A stretch of 64,000 nucleotides of DNA from Solitalea canadensis DSM 3403 (GTDB lineage Bacteria > Bacteroidota > Bacteroidia > Sphingobacteriales > Sphingobacteriaceae), in the NCBI RefSeq assembly GCF_000242635.2, contig NC_017770.1, positions 4,662,669-4,726,668 of the forward strand. The letters are read 5' to 3'. A program made the translations under genes and the position numbers. The number at the start of each line of letters is the position of its first letter. Within the stretch, counting starts at the first letter, position 1. Below the pieces are notes generated by a model. It ran no database searches. It saw nothing but the letters and a program-made list of their open reading frames with translations, and was not told where the DNA came from. Below, piece after piece: positions 1 through 7,607 of this stretch.

Positions 1-915
1 TAATGAAACATGCCATGGAGTAGCAAGGCTTTTGCTAAAGTGATAGCGAACATATCCGTTTTCAATATTGTTTGCAGCATTATCAAATCCTTCGCTTAAT
101 TTGGTATACATATTTTCGTAGAGCTTTTGTTGCGCGGGTGACAAATTATTATACCAGGTATCTAATTGTGTGCTAAATTCTTCAAATTTGCTTCCCGTTA
201 GTCCTAATTCTGAAAAGGATATCTGACCATCGGTTTCATTGAATATTTTTTGATTTTGCGTAGCTACCCAAAATGCGATGTTTTGCTGTGGATGTTTATT
301 AAAATTAAAGGTGCGACCAAATCTTATACCTGCTACGCGGGTTTTTACAGGATGATCCAATAGGTCAAGATCTGTCCATGCAAAGTTGATATCTGAAGTT
401 ATCCAGTATTTCCCAATGCCACCGGCCAGCATCAACCCGAAACCATAATATTGGCCCGGATTGCTGGTTGTAGTAGAATATTGAATTGGCTCAGCAAGGG
501 CTACGCTGGTATTTCCGTTCATGGTACCTGCGAGGAAATAAACATTCAAAAACGGGAAAATATAAGTGTCAAATCTGAAATTGGTTACAATGCCTTCACC
601 CGTTACATGGTCAAAAACCACAATTGAATCAATATTTGTCAAGTCTGTGGTATTAAACCCCACAGAAAGGTCGGAGAGTTCAATATCTTGTTTGGTATAA
701 ATAGAGTTAAGCATTACTCCATGAGGAAGAATTATATCAAATCCCTTTTTCTGAGCTTTTGCCCCTAAGGCCGGAAATACAAAGGGATACTTTACATTTT
801 TTAAACTGTCGAGGTATTTTTCGCGTTCACTTTTTTTAGGAGGAACAGTAGTGTATTGTGCTCTGGCAGAAATGCAAATAAGAATAAAAGAGAGTAGTAA
901 GAGCGTTTTTTTCAT
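1..915 (-). CDS. Putative outer-membrane/secreted protein, C-terminus beyond window
   Basis: An open frame reads leftward from an ATG at 915 and is still open at base 1, so at least 305 codons are present and the 3' end lies outside the window. It starts with a clear signal peptide (MKKTLLLLLSF-type, ending ARAQ). The rest is rich in aromatic residues and glycine, with alternating stretches such as YYGFGLMLAGGIGKYW and VAGIRFGRTFNF that suggest amphipathic beta strands of an outer-membrane barrel. I do not recognise a named family. A cell-envelope location is well supported; any transport or adhesion role would be a guess. Confidence 0.7.
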   Translation of the reverse strand, partial: MKKTLLLLSFILICISARAQYTTVPPKKSEREKYLDSLKNVKYPFVFPALGAKAQKKGFDIILPHGVMLNSIYTKQDIELSDLSVGFNTTDLTNIDSIVVFDHVTGEGIVTNFRFDTYIFPFLNVYFLAGTMNGNTSVALAEPIQYSTTTSNPGQYYGFGLMLAGGIGKYWITSDINFAWTDLDLLDHPVKTRVAGIRFGRTFNFNKHPQQNIAFWVATQNQKIFNETDGQISFSELGLTGSKFEEFSTQLDTWYNNLSPAQQKLYENMYTKLSEGFDNAANNIENGYVRYHFSKSLATPWHVSL

Positions 916-1121
916 GAGCGTATGATTCTTTGGTAGTTATTGGTACATAGTATATAGTTAGTGTCGAGAATAAATTATTAGTCTGAATTATGAAAACGAA
1001 GCGGTTTTCAATATTAAGTTAGTATAAATTAAGCGATTAAACAACGGGTATGCCTTAGGTTTTTGCTCCATGTTGTTATTTAAATAACAACAGATATTTT
1101 TGAACTAATAATAAAATCGAT

Positions 1122-1868
1122 ATGAACTTAGCGCGGTCTAAAAGAGAAATTGCTGAAAATGGCTTTACCATTATTAATGATGTATTTACGCCAGAGGAAG
1201 TTAGTGTTATTCTTCACCTAATTACCTGGGCAGATACCGCTAAAGATACGTTCAGAAAATCGGATGATCTTTTTGCCATCAGGCAGTTTCTAAAAGAAGT
1301 GCCCGATGTAGCGGGTACAATCTTATCGGAGAAACTTAGGATGCTGATTAAAGAATTATTTGGTCCGGAGTATTTCCCTGTAAAATCTATTTATTTCGAT
1401 AAACCGAAGCAATCTAATTGGTTTGTAGCTTATCATCAGGACTTAACCATATCTGTTGAGCATAAAGTGGAAGTTGAAGGTTTTGGCCCCTGGACGGTTA
1501 AGCAAAATCAGTTTGCTGTTCAGCCTCCATTGTCAATTTTGGAAAATATTTTTACCTTTCGAATACATCTGGACGACACCGATGAAGGAAACGGTGCATT
1601 AAAAGTTGTTCCTGGTTCACACGCAAAAGGTATTTACCGCCCTGAAACAATAGATTGGACGGTAGAGAAAGAAGTATTTTGTAATGTGCAAAAAGGTGGT
1701 ATAATGATTATGCGGCCGTTATTATTGCATGCTTCAAACAGAACAACTACTGATCACCAACGCAGGGTAGTGCATATTGAATTTAGCGATAAAAAATTGC
1801 CAGTGCCCCTAAAATGGGCTGAGTTATTGACTAATGATTGTGATAATGAAGTTGCAATCAGCCGTTAA
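1122..1868 (+). CDS. Phytanoyl-CoA dioxygenase (PhyH) family protein
   Basis: A 248-residue protein of the Fe(II)/2-oxoglutarate-dependent PhyH family. The expected iron ligands are visible: H105 and D107 in YHQD, and the distal H203 in LLLHASN, followed by arginines around 214-215 that would hold 2-oxoglutarate. The segment GNGALKVVPGSH (157-168) is typical of the family's core. Members hydroxylate diverse small molecules, so the substrate cannot be read from the sequence. No signal peptide is seen, so it is probably cytoplasmic. It is divergent from the gene at 1-915 and is followed 57 bp later by an unrelated secreted protein. Confidence 0.85.
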   Translation: MNLARSKREIAENGFTIINDVFTPEEVSVILHLITWADTAKDTFRKSDDLFAIRQFLKEVPDVAGTILSEKLRMLIKELFGPEYFPVKSIYFDKPKQSNWFVAYHQDLTISVEHKVEVEGFGPWTVKQNQFAVQPPLSILENIFTFRIHLDDTDEGNGALKVVPGSHAKGIYRPETIDWTVEKEVFCNVQKGGIMIMRPLLLHASNRTTTDHQRRVVHIEFSDKKLPVPLKWAELLTNDCDNEVAISR

Positions 1869-1924
1869 CCACTAATTAACCTTAACTTCGCCTTCGCTTT
1901 TTAAAGACACATTTACAATTTTTC

Positions 1925-2866
1925 ATGAAGAGATTAGCGTTTGTAATTATATTATTAAGTATTGGAAGCTCTTTGTTGGCCCAGGAACGAAAGCCTAAAA
2001 GATCGACTAAAGAATTGAATCCAGATACACTGTTAAATTTTCAACTAGACTCTGCAATTACTGTTACAGGAAAATATGGATTAAATGTTGATGATTTCAT
2101 TAATGAGATATTAAATGACAGCGTTTTTTACCAAGGGTTTAAAAAAACAAAGAATTACAGTTTTTATGCTGAAAATGATGTTATAACCTTCGATAAGAAA
2201 TCCCGCAGAAATGCTCATATCTATAAAAAGATTTATCACGATCAAAGCGGACCGAAATATAAACAGGTTGTATTAAGCAAAGTGGATAGTGGCGAGGTAT
2301 TTAAGAGAAACGGCAAGTATGAGCTTTATACAGTACAGATGTTCAGCTATATTTTTGAAAACATGAAAAGTACGGAGTTCGGTGGTGAGGTTGGAAAAGG
2401 GGAGAAAGGTGAAGAAGGTTACAAAGACAAACTGAAAACGTTGATATTTAGTCCGGGAAAACCGGTAAAGGGTGTGCCGTTGGTAAGTGGAAAAACAGCC
2501 ATTTTTGAACCCGACATGCGTGAATATTATGACTATAAGTTCTTTAGTGGAACCTACATGGGAAATATTCCGGTTTACAGATTTAAATGCATCGTAAAGC
2601 CTCAGTATAAAAATACCAGTAAAGTAATGATCAATGAACTGACAACCATTTTCGATAAGCGTAATTTTCAGATACTGGGTCGCTACATTGATATGAGTTA
2701 TGACAATTTTGCCTTCAGTTTTGATGTTAAAATGAACATTGAGATGAATTATTTTGGTGATGATCTGCTGCCGGTCAATATAAGTTATAACGGAAACTGG
2801 GATGTTCCTTTCAAAAAGAAAGAAATAGCTGCCTTTAATGTTAAACATTACGGTTATAAGAAATAA
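1925..2866 (+). CDS. Conserved secreted protein of unknown function
   Basis: A 313-residue protein with an N-terminal signal peptide (hydrophobic core at about 4-18, ending SLLAQ). The mature part is lysine- and tyrosine-rich with many predicted beta strands. Its style resembles the post-CarboxypepD regions of Bacteroidota surface proteins, including the protein at 62311-63525, but I see no catalytic motif. The strong antisense frame across the second half of the gene is a shadow. It is probably periplasmic or attached to the outer membrane. Function unknown. Confidence 0.75.
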   Translation: MKRLAFVIILLSIGSSLLAQERKPKRSTKELNPDTLLNFQLDSAITVTGKYGLNVDDFINEILNDSVFYQGFKKTKNYSFYAENDVITFDKKSRRNAHIYKKIYHDQSGPKYKQVVLSKVDSGEVFKRNGKYELYTVQMFSYIFENMKSTEFGGEVGKGEKGEEGYKDKLKTLIFSPGKPVKGVPLVSGKTAIFEPDMREYYDYKFFSGTYMGNIPVYRFKCIVKPQYKNTSKVMINELTTIFDKRNFQILGRYIDMSYDNFAFSFDVKMNIEMNYFGDDLLPVNISYNGNWDVPFKKKEIAAFNVKHYGYKK

Positions 2867-2991
2867 GGTAAAAGTTAAATCAGTTTCAATCCTAAAACCC
2901 TCATTTTACCGTTAAAATCCATATTCTCGGAAAGGTATTTTGTTGATACAAGGTAAATCAGTATTTTAAGTTTTGAGTACTGATTAAACGC

Positions 2992-3957
2992 ATGAAACAG
3001 TTTGTCTTCTTAGTTTTATTTCTATTGCTGTTGCCTTTTTGTGCTAAACTGAGTTTTGCTCAGGGAGAGGTTGATACTCGCACTAAGCTGAATTTCTTGT
3101 TTACATCTTCCCGGAGTGGAAAACAGGAAATTTGGAAGAAAGAGAATGGCGTTTATACGCAGCTTACGAAAGAAAAAAAACAAGAAAGTTGGAGAGCCAG
3201 AATATCCCCTGACGGCAAAAAGGTGCTGTTTTATAGATCTCCATCCGGAAGTTTTAGTAATACAACAGAAAAGGCCTCCTTGTGGGTAATGAATATTGAT
3301 GGCTCAGAGCAAACCCTTTTGATAAAACAAGGCGATAATGGTTGGGTTGAACAATCGGGTGCAAACTGGTCGCCTGATGGCCAAAAAATCATTATGGCTG
3401 TTGCTGTCGAAAAGAATGGCCCGTTAACTATAATGGTTACGGATAATCAAGGGAAAAATCCTCAACAATTAATTAAACGTAAGGGCTATTTTGCAGATCC
3501 TGCATTTTCACCTGATGGCAATTGGATAGCCTATGTTGCCTGGCCCGAAGATTATATTGGAACCAGCCTTGGTCATTTAGAGATTTTTGTGATGAAGGCT
3601 GATGGTTCAGAAGAAACCCGCTTAACGTATGATGAGTTTCGGGATCATGATCCAGCCTGGTCGTTAGACAGCAAAATGTTAGTATTCGAAACAGCTACCC
3701 GTCCTGGGAATATTATTGTTGGAAAATGGGGAATCAGGACGATGCCAATAGCCGCAGAAGAACCTAAAAATGTCGTGTTCAACGAAGCTGTTAATTTAAT
3801 GCCGCAATGGTTGCCGGGAAGAAACGGGTTAATATTCCAACAAGTGACTTACCTTAAGAACCGGGCTCAGTTATTAATTGTTAATACTGACGGAAGTAAC
3901 CCCATACCTATCACAGATGGGAAGTATGACGATAAAGAAGTAAATCTTCTTCCTTGA
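2992..3957 (+). CDS. TolB-like beta-propeller (WD40-like/PD40) secreted protein
   Basis: A 321-residue protein with a signal peptide (residues 1-24, ending FAQG) and repeated PD40-type blades. The repeats carry the motif SPDG-K/W or a close variant: ISPDGKKVLF near 70, WSPDGQKIIM near 125, FSPDGNWIAY near 170, and WSLDSKMLVF near 225. These are interleaved with MNIDGSE, MKADGSE and NTDGSNP turns. Such TolB C-terminal-like propellers act as binding scaffolds in the periplasm. There is no peptidase domain, so a role as a sensor or binding protein is inferred only. It lies immediately upstream of dnaG but is functionally unrelated to it. Confidence 0.85.
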   Translation: MKQFVFLVLFLLLLPFCAKLSFAQGEVDTRTKLNFLFTSSRSGKQEIWKKENGVYTQLTKEKKQESWRARISPDGKKVLFYRSPSGSFSNTTEKASLWVMNIDGSEQTLLIKQGDNGWVEQSGANWSPDGQKIIMAVAVEKNGPLTIMVTDNQGKNPQQLIKRKGYFADPAFSPDGNWIAYVAWPEDYIGTSLGHLEIFVMKADGSEETRLTYDEFRDHDPAWSLDSKMLVFETATRPGNIIVGKWGIRTMPIAAEEPKNVVFNEAVNLMPQWLPGRNGLIFQQVTYLKNRAQLLIVNTDGSNPIPITDGKYDDKEVNLLP

Positions 3958-4043
3958 TTTTACCAGCTTTTTCAAAAAACTTAGCACCTTTGTGCATTGA
4001 TTGCATGAGCAATTAATGTTTACTACTTACAAAAAATACTGGA

Positions 4044-5987
4044 TTGATAACGAGAGAAACGATAGATAGGATCATGGACGCCGTCGACATTGTTGAGGTG
4101 ATCGGCGAATTTGTGCATCTTAAAAAACGAGGGGCAAATTACGTTGGCTTAAGCCCTTTTGCCAACGAAAAAACACCATCGTTCACTGTTTCTCCCGTAA
4201 AACAGATCTTCAAAGACTTTAGTACCGGAAAAGGTGGAAGTGCGGTTACGTTCCTGATGGAATTGGAGAAATTCAGTTATCCTGAAGCACTAAAATGGCT
4301 GGCAGATAAGTACCAGATTGAGGTTGAAGAAATCAAAAAGAAGGAGAATTCTCCGGAAAATGATGAACGAGAAAGTCTTTTTATCGTTAATGAATTTGCC
4401 CGTAATTTCTTTGCACAAAATTTATTAGAACGGGAAGAAGGCATCAACATCGGACAAAGCTATTTTAAGGAGCGTGGATTCAGGGAAGAGACTTTGCAAA
4501 AGTTTCAATTGGGTTATTGTCTGGATAAATGGGACGACTTTACTCAATCGGCATTAAAAGCAGGTTATAATGAGGAATACCTGGTAACAACGGGCCTAAC
4601 CATAAAAAAAGAGGACGGAAAAACCTTTGACCGCTATAAAGGTCGTGTGATTTTTCCCATCCATAGCTTAACTGGTCGAGTTATTGGATTTGGTGGGCGC
4701 GTTTTAAAAACAGACAGCAAGACTGCCAAATATGTAAACTCACCAGAGTCGCTGATCTACCATAAAAGTCAAACACTTTATGGGATTTATTTTGCTAAGA
4801 ATAAGATCCGCGATGAAGGCAACTGTTTTCTTGCTGAAGGTTATACAGATGTAATTTCCCTACATCAATCGGGTATTGAAAACACCGTCGCCTCCTCTGG
4901 AACATCCTTAACGGTTGAACAGATCCGTTTAATCAATCGTTTTACGAAAAATGTAACCATTCTTTTCGATGGAGATGCGGCAGGGATCAAAGCTTCCTTA
5001 AGAGGCATTGATATGATCCTTGAGGAAGGATTGAATGTTAAGATCGTTCTTTTTCCTGATGGTCATGACCCTGACTCCTTTGTGAAATCAGTAGGTGGAA
5101 CCGCTTTTCGTGAATATGTTAAGGAAAAGCAACAGGACTTTATTCTCTTTAAAACTTCCATCTTACTCCAAGATGCTCAGAAGGATCCGTTGAAACGGGC
5201 TGAAGTTATCCGGGATATTATTGAGAGTATTGCTAAAATTCCGGATACCATAAAAGCGTCAGTCTTTGTTTCCGAAACCAGCCGATTATTGCAAATGGAT
5301 GAGGCCATTTTAATGGCTGAATTAAATAAGCTGAAACTTAAAGGAGCTAAAAACAAAGAGAAGGAAAAGGAGAAAGAGAGTACGCTGCCTCCATATGATC
5401 CCTCCTTTGGTTATCCGCCAGAATTGCATGGTTTAATAGATATTGAACCGGAACCTGAAATCGCTGCCGACAATGATGATCCGCAGGAGCAGGAAATAAT
5501 TCGCATGTTGATTACCTATGGGAACGAGATCTGGGAAGAGGAAACAACCATCGCTCAGTTTTTGATTGAAGCCATAGATGATATTGAATTTGGAAACCGA
5601 TTGTTTGCCACAGTTTTTGAAGAAGCAAAGTTTAAATCTGGCGAAGGCGAATTAATCGACGATCGCTTTTTTATTCACCATCCCAATAATCAAATACGTG
5701 ACCTTGCCGCAACGTTGTTAAGCTCGCCGCATGCACTAAGTGAGAATTGGGAGAAAATGCACGAAATCGAGGTTCCTGACGAACGGACGAAATTAAAACA
5801 AGCTATTCTGAGTCCTATCTATCATATTAAAATGCGAAAAGTAATGCGCTTGATAAAGGAAAATCAGGAAAAACTTAAGGATGCCAAAACGGACGACGAG
5901 ATCATTGAAATTCAAACGATGCACGTTCAACTGAAACAAGTGGAAAAATCCATTGCCTCAGAATTAGGAGCAGTGATCATTAAATAG
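4044..5987 (+). CDS. dnaG: DNA primase DnaG with degenerate zinc-binding domain
   Basis: The replicative primase, 647 residues, which makes RNA primers at the fork. The start is TTG at 4044; an in-frame stop at 4014 and no intervening ATG force this choice. Residues 1-85 match the N-terminal zinc-ribbon domain, but the usual Cys/His/Cys/Cys ligands are replaced by S37, A40, D58 and T61 (LSPFA...FKDFSTGKGG). The TOPRIM core is intact: E265 in EGYTDVI, and D309 and D311 in FDGDAAG. The C-terminal part (about 440-647) should bind DnaB helicase. From memory, Flavobacteriia show the same ligand loss, so this is a lineage trait and not damage. Confidence 0.96.
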   Translation: MITRETIDRIMDAVDIVEVIGEFVHLKKRGANYVGLSPFANEKTPSFTVSPVKQIFKDFSTGKGGSAVTFLMELEKFSYPEALKWLADKYQIEVEEIKKKENSPENDERESLFIVNEFARNFFAQNLLEREEGINIGQSYFKERGFREETLQKFQLGYCLDKWDDFTQSALKAGYNEEYLVTTGLTIKKEDGKTFDRYKGRVIFPIHSLTGRVIGFGGRVLKTDSKTAKYVNSPESLIYHKSQTLYGIYFAKNKIRDEGNCFLAEGYTDVISLHQSGIENTVASSGTSLTVEQIRLINRFTKNVTILFDGDAAGIKASLRGIDMILEEGLNVKIVLFPDGHDPDSFVKSVGGTAFREYVKEKQQDFILFKTSILLQDAQKDPLKRAEVIRDIIESIAKIPDTIKASVFVSETSRLLQMDEAILMAELNKLKLKGAKNKEKEKEKESTLPPYDPSFGYPPELHGLIDIEPEPEIAADNDDPQEQEIIRMLITYGNEIWEEETTIAQFLIEAIDDIEFGNRLFATVFEEAKFKSGEGELIDDRFFIHHPNNQIRDLAATLLSSPHALSENWEKMHEIEVPDERTKLKQAILSPIYHIKMRKVMRLIKENQEKLKDAKTDDEIIEIQTMHVQLKQVEKSIASELGAVIIK

Positions 5988-5988
5988 C

Positions 5989-6636
5989 TCAAACCTTATC
6001 TGAACTTACATAGGCCAGCATGTATTCTTCAAACTCCTGGTAATGTATTTCAAAATCAGCATCGCAGTTGTTGAAAAGTATATTGGCTTGAACTACTCCT
6101 TGCGAATTAAATTTAAAGGGTTTAAGTCTGATATTTTCTTGCAGACTCACTCCCTTTCGTCCATAGAGTTTGTACACAGCTTCTTTTGCAGCCCAACATG
6201 CATATAGATGTTTCACTTTTTGGTTTGGATCAATAAATTCTTGTTCCTCAGCGCTCAAGAACTTCTTCTCCACTTTTAATATCTTGTCTTTTACCAATTC
6301 GATATCAATTCCCACTTTTTTGTTCTTGCTGATCATTACAGCGGCATAATCAAATGAATGACTTAATGAAAAGTGATGAGGAAGATTTACCAAAAAAGGT
6401 TTGTGGTGTTCATCTAACCCGGTTTTAATGAAATCGGGCGTGTTAATCAGATTACGTAATAATACACGACTGCTTAACCAATGCAATTCTCGTTTTCCTT
6501 TGCCCAAACTTTCATAAACGGCCTTTTCCGTTTCATCTAACTTAAGTTTTGAATAAAGCAGCTCGGCCGGTTCTTCAATCTTCCAAACAGCAAATTCGGT
6601 GTCGGTATCAAGGATCTTATGGAGTGTTATTGGCAT
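5989..6636 (-). CDS. 4'-phosphopantetheinyl transferase superfamily protein
   Basis: A 215-residue Sfp/AcpT-type enzyme that transfers phosphopantetheine from CoA to a serine of acyl- or peptidyl-carrier proteins. The hallmark motifs are present: GIDIE at 109-113 (Mg-binding D111 and E113) and WAAKEAVYK at 148-156 (K151, E152). The protein is slightly short compared with Sfp (about 224 residues), but nothing essential appears missing. Its stop lies one base from the convergent dnaG stop. A 7-bp-period repeat lies 12 bp upstream of its start codon. The carrier protein it serves is not in the window. Confidence 0.9.
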   Translation of the reverse strand: MPITLHKILDTDTEFAVWKIEEPAELLYSKLKLDETEKAVYESLGKGKRELHWLSSRVLLRNLINTPDFIKTGLDEHHKPFLVNLPHHFSLSHSFDYAAVMISKNKKVGIDIELVKDKILKVEKKFLSAEEQEFIDPNQKVKHLYACWAAKEAVYKLYGRKGVSLQENIRLKPFKFNSQGVVQANILFNNCDADFEIHYQEFEEYMLAYVSSDKV

Positions 6637-6648
6637 TGTTTGTTAGTA

Positions 6649-6683
6649 TTACGAGTTGCGGGTTACGAGTTATAGGTTAAAAA
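6649..6683. repeat. Degenerate 7-bp tandem repeat, unit TTACGAG
   Basis: About five units with a 7-base period, all beginning TT; the first and third are exact TTACGAG. The array starts 12 bp upstream of the phosphopantetheinyl transferase start codon, inside the divergent region toward dcd. A second array with the same unit lies at 44058-44093, also 12 bp upstream of a leftward gene (hutI). Confidence 0.6.
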
Positions 6684-6839
6684 GATACACTTTAATTAAC
6701 TCAAATTATTCTTAATCTACTGTTAGATTTGAGATGAATTATTCCCTTTAATAACTGGTATCTTGGTTTAATTGTTCAGTTTTAACGCTCGGTACGAAAT
6801 AATAAAAAAAAACTATATTAGCCCACAAAACTCTCATAA

Positions 6840-7376
6840 ATGATTCTTTCTGACAAACGCATTCTCGAAGAAATAGAAAAAGGAACGATTGTAATTGAAC
6901 CGTACGATCGCAAGTACTTAGGAACAAATTCATATGATGTTCATTTAGGTAAATACCTGGCAACTTATAAGAATCGTGAGCTGGATGCCCGTAAACATAA
7001 CGAAGTTGAGCACTTTGAGATACCTGAAGAGGGATTTGTGTTGCAACCTAATACACTATATCTGGGTGTAACGCTGGAATATACCGAAACACATGCTCAT
7101 GTACCTTTTTTGGAAGGTAAATCTAGCACCGGCCGTTTAGGTATCGACATTCATGCAACGGCGGGAAAAGGCGACGTGGGTTTCTGTAATACATGGACGC
7201 TGGAAATATCATGTGCACAACCGGTTCGTATATATGCCGGAATGCCAATTGGCCAGTTGATTTATTTTGTAGTGGAAGGTGATGTGGAGAATTTTTACAA
7301 TAAAAAACAAAATGCAAAATATACAGATCGAACCGTTAAACCGGTAGAATCTATGATGTGGAAAAACAGCTTTTAG
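6840..7376 (+). CDS. dcd: dCTP deaminase
   Basis: A 178-residue cytosolic homotrimeric enzyme that deaminates dCTP to dUTP for thymidylate synthesis. The diagnostic block is present: EGKSSTGRLGIDIHATAG (92-109), then the catalytic-type glutamate E122 in TLEIS and the phosphate-contact stretch AGMPIGQLIYF (133-143). The length is typical of bacterial Dcd (about 180-195). The start ATG at 6840 is well placed. It stands alone between divergent acpT-type and convergent-free flanks. Its terminator hairpin overlaps the last codons. Confidence 0.93.
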   Translation: MILSDKRILEEIEKGTIVIEPYDRKYLGTNSYDVHLGKYLATYKNRELDARKHNEVEHFEIPEEGFVLQPNTLYLGVTLEYTETHAHVPFLEGKSSTGRLGIDIHATAGKGDVGFCNTWTLEISCAQPVRIYAGMPIGQLIYFVVEGDVENFYNKKQNAKYTDRTVKPVESMMWKNSF

Positions 7377-7399
7377 TGTTAAATCACTAAAAGCCGTTT
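7369..7399 (+). terminator. Intrinsic terminator of dcd, overlapping the stop codon
   Basis: The arms GCTTTTAGTG (7369-7378) and CACTAAAAGC (7385-7394) pair perfectly around a 6-base loop and are followed by a T-rich tract. The left arm contains the dcd stop codon at 7374-7376. Confidence 0.75.
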
Positions 7400-7607
7400 T
7401 ATTTTCTTGATAAACTTGTAAAACTTTATTGTACAGAGTTTTATAATGTTTTTTTTACACTACAACATTTCCCTTCCTGCTTTATTTTTCGTAAATTTTA
7501 ATTAAGAAATAAGTGATTTAACTTATGGTTTCGAATAACCATGGTTTTTTCCTCTATTCCTGATAGCTCTTGTCAATTCATACGTACTTTTTACTAACCC
7601 GTTGACT

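Noticed and set aside
2273-2848. Leftward 191-residue frame
   Set aside because: Antisense shadow of the secreted protein at 1925-2866; no signal or domain.
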